Positions 26,104 through 34,796 of a stretch of DNA of 64,000 bases are shown in pieces. The first letter of the stretch is position 1, and every line of letters starts with the position of its first letter. Both the position numbers and the translations under genes were made by a program. This DNA comes from Flavonifractor sp052065355 (GTDB taxonomy: Bacteria > Bacillota > Clostridia > Oscillospirales > Oscillospiraceae): contig NZ_JBQHUF010000005.1 in NCBI RefSeq assembly GCF_052065355.1, forward strand, positions 124,001-188,000, given 5' to 3'. Below the pieces are notes generated by a model. The model was not told where the DNA came from and did not search any database. It saw only the letters and a program-made list of their open reading frames with translations.

Positions 26104-27312
26104 TCATGGTTCCTTTCCGTTTTGTTTACTCCTCAGCCAATCCCTGGACCGCACTGTATTGATATGTACAGGCAGCCCCCTCTCTTCCATTTCCTGGATG
26201 CTCATTTCATTCCCCAGCAGCACCGCCTGGTCCAGGTCCTGATAAGCCAGCTCACGCAGGCGCTCCACCCCGGGGAAGTCCCGGTTTGGCTCCATGTAGT
26301 CGGCGATATAGAGGATCTTCTCCAGCAGGGTCATATCCGCCTTGCCGGTGGTATGCCAGAAGATGGCCTCATACACGTCGTCGTCCACTCCATACACGTC
26401 ACGGGCCACACACGCACCCGTTTTGGCGTGCAGGAGCTTTACCGCCTGCCGCTCCAAGTCATCCAGTACGATACCATATTTCTCACATGTGCGCAACTGC
26501 TCCTCCATGTCCCAGTACTTGGTACAGTCGTGGAGGATGGCGCCCCGACGGGCCTTTTCCTCGTCGGCGCCCCAGCGGCGGGCCAGCCGTACCGCCTCCT
26601 CCTCCGTGCCCTTTACGTGGGCGATCCGCTTGGCGCGGATCATGGAGTAGGAACAGGCACGCAGTTCCCGGTCGGGCAGATGCTTCAGATCCAGATGGAC
26701 CCCGTAGAGCCCGTGGCGGATGATGTAGCCGTACACCGCCGGAGCCAGATACTCCTGCCCTTTGCCCTGGGCCAGCAGCTCCCGCAGCTGGGTGGAGGAC
26801 ACGTCCACAATGTGGGGCAGCTGGAGCACACAGGTGCGGGCTCCAAAGGTCTTTTGCAGGTATTCCGCCTGGATGGCCAGAGCCTCCCCGCTGTCCGACT
26901 GGGTTCGTGCAAAGGTGCACAGCCCCGCCAGACGGGTGATGGTCTCCGGATCATGCCAGTTTTGCAGGGTGAGGAACATATCGGTGCCCATCAGCAGCCA
27001 CAGCTCCGCCGAAGGGTCCTTTTCCTTGAGCTGCTCCAATGTGTCGGCAGTATAGCTTTTCCCGGAGCGGTCCAGCTCCATACCGCTTACCTTCACCTTC
27101 TTCGGCTGGAGCAGTCCGTCCGCCGCCAGGGCTGTCATCTCCAGCCGCTGTTTCGGAGTAGGGCCGCCGGCAGGCAGCGCTTTGTGGGGCGGCGTCGCCG
27201 CCGGAACGAAGCGCAGCTCGTCCAGCTTCAGGGCGTCCAGCGCGAACTGAGCCGCCGCCAGATGTCCCAGGTGGGGGGGATTGAAGGTACCGCCGTAGAT
27301 GCCCAGCTTCAT
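26104..27312 (-). CDS. nadD: Fused nicotinate-nucleotide adenylyltransferase (NadD) and YqeK HD hydrolase
   Basis: Residues 1 to about 200 are NadD, which makes deamido-NAD from nicotinate mononucleotide and ATP. The nucleotidyltransferase motif is GTFNPPHLGHL (8-18), with GTDMFLTLQNWHDP and VSSTQLRELL later. Residues about 205-402 are YqeK, an HD-domain Ap4A hydrolase: HVKGTEEEA, GAILHDCTKYW (metal-binding HD), FWHTTG and LYIADYMEPNRDFPG. In most Firmicutes these are two adjacent genes; here they form one 402-residue frame with no internal stop. The start ATG 27310-27312 matches the conserved MKLGIYGGTFNP. Confidence 0.95.
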   Translation of the reverse strand: MKLGIYGGTFNPPHLGHLAAAQFALDALKLDELRFVPAATPPHKALPAGGPTPKQRLEMTALAADGLLQPKKVKVSGMELDRSGKSYTADTLEQLKEKDPSAELWLLMGTDMFLTLQNWHDPETITRLAGLCTFARTQSDSGEALAIQAEYLQKTFGARTCVLQLPHIVDVSSTQLRELLAQGKGQEYLAPAVYGYIIRHGLYGVHLDLKHLPDRELRACSYSMIRAKRIAHVKGTEEEAVRLARRWGADEEKARRGAILHDCTKYWDMEEQLRTCEKYGIVLDDLERQAVKLLHAKTGACVARDVYGVDDDVYEAIFWHTTGKADMTLLEKILYIADYMEPNRDFPGVERLRELAYQDLDQAVLLGNEMSIQEMEERGLPVHINTVRSRDWLRSKQNGKEP

Positions 27313-27329
27313 GCTAAGACCTCCCCGTT

Positions 27330-27650
27330 TTATTTGCCTTTCTTGGCAGATATCAGAACGATCCGGTCCTTCTTCTCCTTATTATGGGTTGGACGATACA
27401 AAACGAATTTTGTTCCAATGACCTGCACCACCTCGCTGCGGGTGGCTTTTGCCAGTTCCTCGGCGGCCTCCCGGCTGGTGAGCATGCAGTTCTCCAGCAC
27501 CTTGCCCTTAATGAGCTCCCGGGCCTCCAGGGCGTCGTCCGCCTGCTTCACCAGGTTGGCGCCGATGCCGTCCTTGCCGATGTGGATGATGGTATCAATG
27601 CTGTTGGCCAGGCCCCGCAGCTGGGCCCGCTGTTTACTGGTCAGTTCCAT
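27330..27650 (-). CDS. yhbY: YhbY-type CRM-domain RNA-binding protein
   Basis: The 106-residue protein binds pre-50S particles in the YhbY/CRM family. It contains MELTSKQRAQLRGLAN, the IGKDGIGANLV loop (GKxG RNA-binding signature, about 25-35) and EVVQVIGTKFVLYRP. It overlaps the end of rdgB by 17 bp and precedes nadD-yqeK by 17 bp, so it is part of the same operon. The last 15 residues are Lys-rich. Confidence 0.92.
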   Translation of the reverse strand: MELTSKQRAQLRGLANSIDTIIHIGKDGIGANLVKQADDALEARELIKGKVLENCMLTSREAAEELAKATRSEVVQVIGTKFVLYRPTHNKEKKDRIVLISAKKGK

Positions 27651-28233
27651 TCAGATAGTTCTCCAATTCTGTCTTGAATTTTTTCAGGGCGTTGCCCCGG
27701 TGGGAAATCGCGTTCTTCTCCTCTGCAGTCAGCTCCGCAAAGGTCTTTTTCAGGCCGGGGATGAAAAACACCGGGTCGTAACCGAAGCCGCCCTCACCCT
27801 TAGGCGCGTAGGCGATGGTGCCGGGGCACTCGCCTCTGGCCTCCACCTTGTCCCCGTTGGGGAAGCAGCAGCAGATGGCGGAGACGAATTTGCCCCGCCG
27901 GTCCAGCTGACCCCGCAGGTTGTTCAGCAGCAGCTGATACCGGCCCTTGTCGTCCAGCTCCGGGCCGCCGTAGCGGGCGGAATACACGCCGGGGGCGCCG
28001 TTGAGGGCATCCACGCACAGGCCGGAGTCGTCGGCGATGGCGGGCAGGCCGGAGACCTCGCACACGGCGTGGGCCTTCAGATAGGCGTTTTCCTCAAAGG
28101 TGGCGCCTGTCTCCTCCACGTCCACATCCACGCCCACGTCGGACTCCAGGACCACCTCCACCCCCAGCTGGGAGAGGATGTCCTTCATTTCCACCAGCTT
28201 ATGGGCGTTCTTGCTGGCCAATACCATTTTCAT
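27634..28233 (-). CDS. rdgB: dITP/XTP pyrophosphatase (RdgB/HAM1)
   Basis: The enzyme removes non-canonical purine triphosphates such as dITP and XTP from the nucleotide pool. The 199-residue protein has LASKNAHKLVEMKDIL (substrate-binding SxNxxK, about 5-20), ADDSGLCVDALNGAPGVYSARYGG (about 67-90), the metal-binding Asp pair, and GFGYDPVFFIPGLKKTFAEL (about 150-169). GGGAGG lies 8 bases before ATG 28231-28233. Gap to rph is 4 bp, consistent with coupling. Confidence 0.96.
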   Translation of the reverse strand: MKMVLASKNAHKLVEMKDILSQLGVEVVLESDVGVDVDVEETGATFEENAYLKAHAVCEVSGLPAIADDSGLCVDALNGAPGVYSARYGGPELDDKGRYQLLLNNLRGQLDRRGKFVSAICCCFPNGDKVEARGECPGTIAYAPKGEGGFGYDPVFFIPGLKKTFAELTAEEKNAISHRGNALKKFKTELENYLNGTDQ

Positions 28234-28237
28234 ATGC

Positions 28238-28954
28238 TCAACCTCCCAGAACAGCCTTCTGGATGGCCTGCACTTCCCGGATGCCCTTGGCGCACAGGTC
28301 CACCAGGGCCTGCTGCTCGGCGATGGTAAAGGTCCGGCCCTCGCCGGTGCCCTGGATCTCCACCAGCTCCCCTTCCCCGGTCATCACGCAGTTCAGGTCC
28401 ACCTGGGCAGCGGAGTCCTCCTCATAGCACAGATCCAGCAAAAGCTGGTCGTCCACGATACCGGCGGAAATGGCAGCCACGCAGGTCTTGAGGGGCATGC
28501 TCTCCAGCACGCCCTCCTCCACCAGCTTGTGGAGCGCCAGGCTCAGGGCCACAAAGCCGCCGGTGACGCTGGCGGTACGGGTACCGCCGTCGCCCTGGAG
28601 CACGTCACAGTCCACGGTGATGGTGCGCTCACCCAGCTTTTTCATATCCACGCAGGCACGGAGAGACCGGCCCACCAGCCGCTGGATCTCCGCGGAGCGG
28701 GGAGACAGCTTCAGCTTGGCAATGTCCCGCTTGGAGCGCTCCCGGTTGGCACGGGGCAGCATGGAGTATTCGGCGGTGACCCAGCCCTCGCCCTCGGCCA
28801 CATGGGGAGGCGTACGCTCCTCCACGCTGGCGCAGCACAGCACCTGGGTATTGCCGCAGCGGATCAGGCAGGAGCCCTCCGCGAACTTGTTGAAATTGGG
28901 GATGATCTCAATGGGCCGCAGCTGATCGTTGGCCCGTCCGTCAATTCTAGCCAT
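28238..28954 (-). CDS. rph: Ribonuclease PH
   Basis: RNase PH trims tRNA 3' ends phosphorolytically as a hexamer. The 238-residue protein has RANDQLRPIEIIPNF, GNTQVLCCASVEE, the GWVTAEYSMLPRAN catalytic segment and DCDVLQGDGGTRTASVTGGFVAL (phosphate-binding GGTR). TGGAGG precedes ATG 28952-28954. The length is that of a full active RNase PH. Confidence 0.96.
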   Translation of the reverse strand: MARIDGRANDQLRPIEIIPNFNKFAEGSCLIRCGNTQVLCCASVEERTPPHVAEGEGWVTAEYSMLPRANRERSKRDIAKLKLSPRSAEIQRLVGRSLRACVDMKKLGERTITVDCDVLQGDGGTRTASVTGGFVALSLALHKLVEEGVLESMPLKTCVAAISAGIVDDQLLLDLCYEEDSAAQVDLNCVMTGEGELVEIQGTGEGRTFTIAEQQALVDLCAKGIREVQAIQKAVLGG

Positions 28955-28969
28955 GTCAGATAACCTCCA

Positions 28970-29869
28970 TTAAATCAGTGCTTCCACAAAGGCCTCGGCC
29001 TCGAAGGGCATCAGGTCGTCGATACCCTCGCCCACGCCGATATACTTCACCGGAACCTGGAGCTCCTGGGCGATAGCGATGACGATGCCGCCCTTGGCGG
29101 AGCCGTCCAGCTTGGTGAGGACGATGCCGGTGATGCCGGCGGCCTCCTTGAACTGCTTGGCCTGGATCAGGCCGTTCTGGCCGGTGGTGGCGTCCAGCAC
29201 CAGCAGGGTCTCCCGGTCGCAGCCGGGCAGCTCCCGGTCCACCACGCGGGAGATCTTGTTCAGCTCATTCATCAGGTTCTGCTTGTTGTGCAGCCGCCCG
29301 GCGGTGTCAATCAGGATCACGTCAGTGCCCCGGGCCTTGGCAGCGCTGAGGGCGTCAAACACCACGGCGGCGGGGTCGGCACCCTCATGCTGGCGCACCA
29401 GGTCCACGCCCGCCCGGCCGCTCCAGATCTCCAGCTGGTCGGCGGCGGCGGCCCGGAAGGTGTCGGCGGCAGCCAGCAGCACCCGCTTGCCCTCTCCCTT
29501 CATTCGGGAGGCCAGCTTGCCGATGGTGGTGGTCTTGCCCACACCGTTCACTCCGATGAACAGCGCCACGGAGGGGGTGGTGGTCAGGTGCAAACCGGGT
29601 TCACCCACCTGGAGCATCTCGGTCAGCACCCGCCGCAGGCAGGCCCGGGCGGAATCCATATCCTTGATCTTTTCCTCTTTTACTCGACGGCGGAGCTCCT
29701 CCACCGCCTTTAGCGTGGTGTCAACTCCCATGTCTCCCAGGATGAGGGTTTCCTCCAGCTCGTCATAGAAATCGTCGTTCAGTTCCCCGGCGAACAGCTG
29801 GTCGAAGGAATGTCCGATGTTTTCCTTGGTGCGGGTCAGACCCGCCTTGATCTTGTCAAAAAAGCCCAT
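28970..29869 (-). CDS. ftsY: Signal recognition particle receptor FtsY
   Basis: FtsY docks SRP-bound ribosomes at the membrane. The 299-residue protein has a short N-domain (1-90, without the acidic A-domain of E. coli) and the G-domain. The G-domain has GVNGVGKTTTIGKLA (about 103-117), DTFRAAAADQLE, DTAGRLHNK and TKLDGSAKGG. ATG 29867-29869 starts the conserved MGFFDKIKAGL; AAAGGA lies 11 bases upstream. A TTG three codons earlier has too short a spacing. No ffh is in this window. Confidence 0.96.
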   Translation of the reverse strand: MGFFDKIKAGLTRTKENIGHSFDQLFAGELNDDFYDELEETLILGDMGVDTTLKAVEELRRRVKEEKIKDMDSARACLRRVLTEMLQVGEPGLHLTTTPSVALFIGVNGVGKTTTIGKLASRMKGEGKRVLLAAADTFRAAAADQLEIWSGRAGVDLVRQHEGADPAAVVFDALSAAKARGTDVILIDTAGRLHNKQNLMNELNKISRVVDRELPGCDRETLLVLDATTGQNGLIQAKQFKEAAGITGIVLTKLDGSAKGGIVIAIAQELQVPVKYIGVGEGIDDLMPFEAEAFVEALI

Positions 29870-29887
29870 GTGGTCCAAATTCCTTTC

Positions 29888-30121
29888 TTATTCAATCGGC
29901 CGCTTGCAGTTGGGGCACTTGTCTGTCTTGCTGACCCCCAAAAAGGCCCCGCAGTCCGGGCAGCGCCAGTACAGGTGCAGGATACCGACAGCCACGGCGA
30001 TCAGCACCAGGCCCGCCACAAACAGCAGGATGAATTGGGTGATCAGCGCCAGGCAGACCAGCAGCGCCGCCACGATGGACATGCGCTCCATGATCTTGCG
30101 TGCCTTATATGCTCGCTCCAT
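29888..30121 (-). CDS. Small zinc-ribbon membrane protein
   Basis: A 77-residue protein with two membrane helices (about 13-48) and a C-terminal zinc ribbon: CPDCG at about 53-57 and CPNCK at about 69-73. AAGGAG precedes ATG 30119-30121 by 8 bases. It lies between smc and ftsY in the operon, just after the displaced smc tail. The function is unknown. Similar two-helix zinc ribbons occur next to secretion genes in other Firmicutes, but no specific role is claimed. Confidence 0.75.
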   Translation of the reverse strand: MERAYKARKIMERMSIVAALLVCLALITQFILLFVAGLVLIAVAVGILHLYWRCPDCGAFLGVSKTDKCPNCKRPIE

Positions 30122-30132
30122 TTCCAACGCTC

Positions 30133-30204
30133 CTTACTTAATGTTCAGTTCCTTTTCTACATCATTCAGATTGATGGTCAGCAGGCGGCTGATGCCCTGC
30201 TCCT
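30133..30204 (-). repeat. Displaced copy of the smc 3' end
   Basis: These 72 bases repeat 30357-30428 with seven differences. On the minus strand they encode the same last 22 residues as SMC (EQGISRLLTINLND...) and a TAA stop, and all differences are synonymous. An open frame of 71 codons (30134-30349) runs into it from the intervening DNA, but it has no credible start and I do not call it a gene. Confidence 0.85.
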
Positions 30205-30356
30205 TCGTCGGCCCAAAGTCCGCTCCGCTCGAAACACCCGCCAGCGGGCATTTCTCGCCCGCTCCCTTGTGCCTCCTCTCCCCGGCAAACCCGCTGCGCT
30301 GGGCTTTGCCGGGGTTGGGCGGAAAACGCAGGTTTGCGCGCTGACCCACGACCTAT
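30205..30356. other. Foreign-looking segment between the two smc tails
   Basis: The 152-bp GC-rich stretch lies directly after the smc stop codon and before the displaced tail. It holds hairpins: a CCCCGGCAAA..TTTGCCGGGG stem (about 30281-30315) and a GCGGGC..GCCCGC stem (about 30243-30264). It encodes nothing recognisable and has no T-run. It may be a dispersed repeat or the scar of an integration. Confidence 0.5.
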
Positions 30357-30428
30357 CTTACTTAATGTTCAGTTCCTTTTCCACATCATTCAGATTAATA
30401 GTCAAAAGTCGGCTGATGCCCTGCTCCT
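30357..30428 (-). repeat. Genuine smc 3' end, partner of 30133-30204
   Basis: This is the current end of the smc gene. It is 224 bp from its copy; see the entry at 30133 and the finding. Confidence 0.85.
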
Positions 30429-33400
30429 GCATGGTAACGCCGTACAGCACGTCGGCCTCCTCCATGGTGCCGCGGCGGTGGGTGATGACGATGAACTGGG
30501 TCTTGTCCGCCATCTGGCGCATGTAGTTGGCAAAGCGCACCACGTTGGCATCGTCCAGGGCGGCCTCGATCTCGTCCATCACCACGAAGGGGGTGGGCCG
30601 CACCTTGAGGATGGCGAAGTACAATGCAATGGCCACAAAGGCCTTCTCGCCGCCGGAGAGCAGGGAGAGCACCTTCAGGGCCTTGCCGGGAGGCTGGACC
30701 TTGATCTCAATGCCGCAGTTCAGGATATCGTCCGGGTCTTCCAACTCCAGGGTGGCCTTGCCGCCCCGGAAGAGCTCCACAAAGGTATGCTGGAAAGCCT
30801 CATTGAGCAGGGCGAACTGGGCGGAGAAGATATTCCGCATCTCCTCAGTGATGCCTGCGATGATATCTTCCAGCTCCTTTTTGGAGCGGGTCACGTCGTC
30901 CCGCTGGTCGGTGAGGTAGGTATACCGCTCGTTGATACGCTCGAACTCCTCGATGGCGTCCAGGTTGATGTTGCCCAGAGAGGAGATGGAGCGTTTCAGC
31001 TCCCCTACCCGGCGCTGGGCCTTGGGGACACTCTCCAATTCCACCCGCTGGGCCCTGGCCGCCTCGTGGGACAGCTCGTAGGTCTCCCACAGCTTGTCCA
31101 GCAGATTCTTTTCTTCCATGGCAGCGGCGGCCTTCTTCTGTTCTAAGACGGAGACCTCCCGCTGTAAGTTTAACAATTCGCTGTTTTTGTCCCGGGCCTC
31201 TTTGTCGGCCTGGTTCCGCTGGGCCTCCAGGGCCAGTTTCTCCTCGTTGATGCGGGTGATGGACGCCTGCTGGTCCTCGTTCTCCCGGCGGAGGGCCTGG
31301 AGTGCCCGCTCCTTCTCCCCGATCTGGGCCTGGAGCCCGTCGTTCTTCTCCTGGAAGGAGTCCAGCATTTTCTGCCGCTCCGCCCGGTCGCCGGTCAGGT
31401 CGGCTTTCAAAGCCTCCAGCTCGTCCAGGGACTTTTTGGAGGCCTGCTCCTCCGCCTCCAAGGCGGCCAGGCTGACATTCAGCTCGGCAATGGCCTCCCC
31501 GATAGCGGCTGCCTGCTCCTGCATGGCGCTCTGGCCCTGAGCCTTGCCCTCGGCCTCGGCCCGCAGGGCGGCGGCGGAGCCCTCCAGCTCCTGGATGCGC
31601 TGCCGGGCGGCCTGGATATCGGTCTCGGTCTGGGCAGACCGGGCCTGGACCTGGCGCAGCTCCTCCTGCTGGCCGGAGCGCTGGCGCTCCAGGTCGGCAA
31701 GCTGGCTGTCCAGGTGGCTCAGCCGCTCCTTCAGCTGGAGGATGTCGTCCTCATGCCGGCGCTGCTGGCCCTGGGCAGTCTCCAATTCGTAGGCGGCGGC
31801 GGTGGCCTCCCGCTTGGCTTCCTCCATGGCACGGGCGGCCTCAGCCAGCTGCTGAGTGACGCCCCCCGCCTGCTGGTTCAACCGTTCCAGCTCGTTGGCT
31901 CGGCTCAGGATGCCCGCGCTGCGGGACACCGAGCCGCCGGTCATGGAGCCGCCGGGGTTGAGCACCTGGCCGTCCAGGGTGACGATTTTAAATCGATAGC
32001 TGTATTTCCGGGCCATGGCGATGGCCTTGTCCATATCCTCGGCCACCACCGTGCGGCCCAGCAGATTGGAAAAGACCTTCTCATACCGTGCATCGAACTG
32101 GATCAGCTCGTTGCCCAGGCCCACAAAGCCGGGCTCCTTCCGCACGCCCTGATCCCGGAAGTCGGAGGGGCGCATGGAGGTGAGCGGCAGGAAGGTGCTC
32201 CGGCCTCCGTCCCGGCGCTTCAGGTACTGGATGGCGGCCTTGCCGTCCTCCTCCCGCTCCACCACGATGTGCTGCATGGCGCCGCCCAGGGCGGTCTCGA
32301 TGGCCACGGCGCAGGCGTCCGGCACATGAATGAGTCCGGCCACCGGGCCGTGGATACCTCTGAGCTGGCCCTTCTTGGACTCCCCCATCACCAGCTTGAC
32401 CGCTTTGGAGTAGCCCTCATACATCTTCTCCATTTCGGAGAGCATGTGGATGCGGGAGCGGATGGCGTTCTCCTCCATCTGGAGCTTGACGTGGCGCTCC
32501 TCCGCTTCCTTGGCCTTCTTTTGGCGGGATTCCACCCGCAGGCTGTAGCCGTTGATGATATTTTGCAGGCTTTCCCGGTCCTCCTGGGCCTTGTCCAGGG
32601 CGGCGGCGGCCTCCTTGCGGGTCTCTCGGGTCTCGTTCAGCCGGTCCTCACCGGCGGAGAGCTCCTGCCGCAGACTCTCGTCCCGGTCCAGCAGCTCCTG
32701 CTCGGCGGCAGCCAGGGCGGACAGCAGAGCCTTGGCGTCGGCGGCGGAGGCAGTCTCCATGGACTCCTTCTGCCGCAGCTGCTCCAGCTCGTCAGCCAGG
32801 CTGCCGGCGGAATGGGCGGCCTGACGGGCCTCCTGCTGGCGTTCCTCTAGCTGGGTTTGCAGCTTGGCCCGCTGCTCCTCCAGCTCCGCCAGGCGTTTCC
32901 GGCGGTCGTCGATCTGGGCAGCCACCGAGTCGGCCCGGCCCTCCTGCTGGTCCAGCTCCCGCTGGATGCGGTCCCGGTTCTCCAGGTTGTTCTGAATATT
33001 GGTTTTCAGTACGGCGATGGCGTTTTCCAGGCTGTTGGCGTCGGCCTGCTTCTGCATCATCTGGAACCGGACGCCCTCAGCCTCCACGTCCTTGTCCCGC
33101 ATTTTTGCGGAAAAATCCTCCGCCGCGGCGTAGAGCTTCTCTACCTTGACCTGGGCCTCCTCCTTCTGGCGGACGGCGTTCTCAAAGTCGGACAGGGTCT
33201 TGATGGCACCCGCCCGGATCTTCTCCAGCTGGTCCAGCCACAGGGAGATCTCCAAACCCCGCAGCTCGTCCCGGAGGATAAGGAACTTCTTGGCCTTCTC
33301 ACTCTGGTTGCGCAGGGGCTCCACCTGGAGCTCCAGCTCGTCGATCTTGTCGGTAATGCGCACCAGATTCTCCTGGGTGCGCTCCAGCTTGCGCTCGGCC

Positions 33401-33927
33401 TCCTCCTTCCGGTGGCGGAAGCGGGAGATGCCGGCGGCCTCCTCAAAGATCTCCCGGCGATCGCCGCTCTTTACCGACAGGATCTCGTCAATGCGGCCCT
33501 GACCGATGATGGAGTAGCCCTCACGGCCCAGACCGGTGTCCATGAACAGCTCGTTCACGTCCTTCAGGCGGACGGAACGGCGGTTGATGTAGTATTCGCT
33601 CTCCCCGGAGCGGTAGTACCGCCGGGTGACCATGACCTCGCTCTCCTCCAGGGGGAACAGGTGGTCGGTGTTGTCCAGTACCAGGGAGACCTCGGCAAAG
33701 CCCTGCTGCTTGCGCAGCGCGGTGCCGCCGAAGATCACGTCCTCCATTTTTCCGCCCCGGAGGGCCTTGGTGGACTGCTCACCCATGACCCAGCGGATGG
33801 CGTCAGAGATATTCGATTTTCCGCTGCCGTTGGGGCCCACGATGGCGGTGATATCCTCCCCGAAGGAGAGCACCGTCTTGTCGGGAAACGACTTGAATCC
33901 CTGGATCTCCAGCGCTTTTAAATACAA
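30358..33927 (-). CDS. smc: Chromosome segregation protein SMC
   Basis: SMC forms the DNA-entrapping condensin ring with ScpA and ScpB. The 1189-residue protein has the Walker A GPNGSGKSN (about 30-38) and a first coiled coil (about 165-500). The hinge (about 515-665) contains GIHGPVAGLI and GGSMTGGS. A second coiled coil follows, then the signature LSGGEKAFVAIAL and Walker B FVVMDEIEAALDDANV near the C-terminus. TTG 33925-33927 gives the conserved start YLKALEIQGFKSFPDK and has GAGGTG 5 bases upstream; GTG 33936 is the alternative. It leads a nine-gene operon. The last 22 codons are duplicated downstream. Confidence 0.97.
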   Translation of the reverse strand: MYLKALEIQGFKSFPDKTVLSFGEDITAIVGPNGSGKSNISDAIRWVMGEQSTKALRGGKMEDVIFGGTALRKQQGFAEVSLVLDNTDHLFPLEESEVMVTRRYYRSGESEYYINRRSVRLKDVNELFMDTGLGREGYSIIGQGRIDEILSVKSGDRREIFEEAAGISRFRHRKEEAERKLERTQENLVRITDKIDELELQVEPLRNQSEKAKKFLILRDELRGLEISLWLDQLEKIRAGAIKTLSDFENAVRQKEEAQVKVEKLYAAAEDFSAKMRDKDVEAEGVRFQMMQKQADANSLENAIAVLKTNIQNNLENRDRIQRELDQQEGRADSVAAQIDDRRKRLAELEEQRAKLQTQLEERQQEARQAAHSAGSLADELEQLRQKESMETASAADAKALLSALAAAEQELLDRDESLRQELSAGEDRLNETRETRKEAAAALDKAQEDRESLQNIINGYSLRVESRQKKAKEAEERHVKLQMEENAIRSRIHMLSEMEKMYEGYSKAVKLVMGESKKGQLRGIHGPVAGLIHVPDACAVAIETALGGAMQHIVVEREEDGKAAIQYLKRRDGGRSTFLPLTSMRPSDFRDQGVRKEPGFVGLGNELIQFDARYEKVFSNLLGRTVVAEDMDKAIAMARKYSYRFKIVTLDGQVLNPGGSMTGGSVSRSAGILSRANELERLNQQAGGVTQQLAEAARAMEEAKREATAAAYELETAQGQQRRHEDDILQLKERLSHLDSQLADLERQRSGQQEELRQVQARSAQTETDIQAARQRIQELEGSAAALRAEAEGKAQGQSAMQEQAAAIGEAIAELNVSLAALEAEEQASKKSLDELEALKADLTGDRAERQKMLDSFQEKNDGLQAQIGEKERALQALRRENEDQQASITRINEEKLALEAQRNQADKEARDKNSELLNLQREVSVLEQKKAAAAMEEKNLLDKLWETYELSHEAARAQRVELESVPKAQRRVGELKRSISSLGNINLDAIEEFERINERYTYLTDQRDDVTRSKKELEDIIAGITEEMRNIFSAQFALLNEAFQHTFVELFRGGKATLELEDPDDILNCGIEIKVQPPGKALKVLSLLSGGEKAFVAIALYFAILKVRPTPFVVMDEIEAALDDANVVRFANYMRQMADKTQFIVITHRRGTMEEADVLYGVTMQEQGISRLLTINLNDVEKELNIK

Positions 33928-33965
33928 AGCACGCACCTCGCCGCAAACTTACTTCTGAATAAAAT

Positions 33966-33994
33966 ATTATATCAAGAAATGAACCTTATTGCAA
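33966..33994 (-). promoter_or_regulatory. Sigma-A promoter of the smc operon
   Basis: Minus strand TTGCAA (33989-33994), 17-bp spacer, TATAAT (33966-33971). The leader is about 35 bases. Confidence 0.8.
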
Positions 33995-34017
33995 ATCCTT
34001 TTGGGACCATTCCACCG

Positions 34018-34053
34018 CAAAAAGGGACCACGGCGTCTGCCGTGGTCCCTTTG
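34018..34053 (-). terminator. Terminator of rnc
   Basis: 14-bp perfect arms (AAAGGGACCACGGC, 34021-34034/34039-34052), loop GTCT, with TTTTTG on the minus strand. Confidence 0.9.
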
Positions 34054-34059
34054 CCGTAT

Positions 34060-34731
34060 TCAGCCTTTCAGCTTCTCGATGGCGGCCTTGGCTGCAGCTT
34101 GCTCCGCCTCTTTTTTGCTGCGGCCCTGACCCTGGCCGATGGCGGCGCCGTTCAGGTCCACCTCCACCGAAAAGACCTTGGCGTGGTCGGGGCCCTCGGC
34201 GCCGATGAGCCGGTAGCCCAGCACCTGGCCGCTCTCCCGCTGGACCAGCTCCTGGAGGGCGGTCTTGTAGTCCCGGCTGGCGCTCTTCTCCTCCTCGCAG
34301 TCCAGGATGAACCGCTGGATGATCTTGCGGGCCGAACCGATGCCGCCGTCCAGATAGACCGCCGCCAGCACGGCTTCCACCGCGTCGGCCACGATAGAGG
34401 GCCGCTCCCGGCCGCCGCCGGCGTCCTCGCCCTTGCCCAGCTTCAGATAGGCACCCAGATTCAGCTGCTGGGCCACCTCTACCAGGCTGCCCTCGCACAC
34501 CAGGGCCGCACGGGTGCGGGTCAGATCGCCCTCCGGCAGGTCCGGGTGGGTACGGTACAGATAGTCCGCCGTCACCATGCCCAGCACCGAGTCACCCAGA
34601 AACTCCAGCCGCTCATTGCTCTGGGCACCCTTTGCCTTGTTCTCGTTGGCGTAAGAGCTGTGGGTCAGGGCGTTCTCCAGCAGTGCCCGATTCGTAAAGC
34701 GATAGCCCAGCTTTTCCTCCAGCGCTTCCAT
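34060..34731 (-). CDS. rnc: Ribonuclease III
   Basis: RNase III cuts double-stranded RNA, including rRNA precursors. The 223-residue protein carries the signature NERLEFLGDSVLGMV (about 38-52, catalytic Glu and Asp) and DAVEAVLAAVYLDGG (about 114-128). A C-terminal double-stranded RNA-binding domain covers about 152-222. ATG 34729-34731 follows AAAGGAAGGG. It is downstream of acpP, with a GC-rich stem between, and ends at its own terminator. Confidence 0.96.
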   Translation of the reverse strand: MEALEEKLGYRFTNRALLENALTHSSYANENKAKGAQSNERLEFLGDSVLGMVTADYLYRTHPDLPEGDLTRTRAALVCEGSLVEVAQQLNLGAYLKLGKGEDAGGGRERPSIVADAVEAVLAAVYLDGGIGSARKIIQRFILDCEEEKSASRDYKTALQELVQRESGQVLGYRLIGAEGPDHAKVFSVEVDLNGAAIGQGQGRSKKEAEQAAAKAAIEKLKG

Positions 34732-34754
34732 CGCTGTTCCCTTCCTTTCAAAGC

Positions 34755-34781
34755 GGGAGCCCCGCCAGCGGCGGGGCTCCC
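34755..34781 (-). terminator. Hairpin between acpP and rnc
   Basis: 12-bp perfect GC arms (GGGAGCCCCGCC, 34755-34766/34770-34781). Only GCTTTG follows on the minus strand, so it is probably a partial terminator or processing site that leaves rnc expressed below acpP. Confidence 0.55.
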
Positions 34782-34796
34782 TGTGCTGCATCCTCT

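Noticed and set aside
30134..30349. A separate 71-codon gene ending in the SMC-like tail
   Set aside because: The start has no ribosome site, the first two thirds look like translated hairpin DNA, and the rest copies the SMC end. It is better described as a scar.
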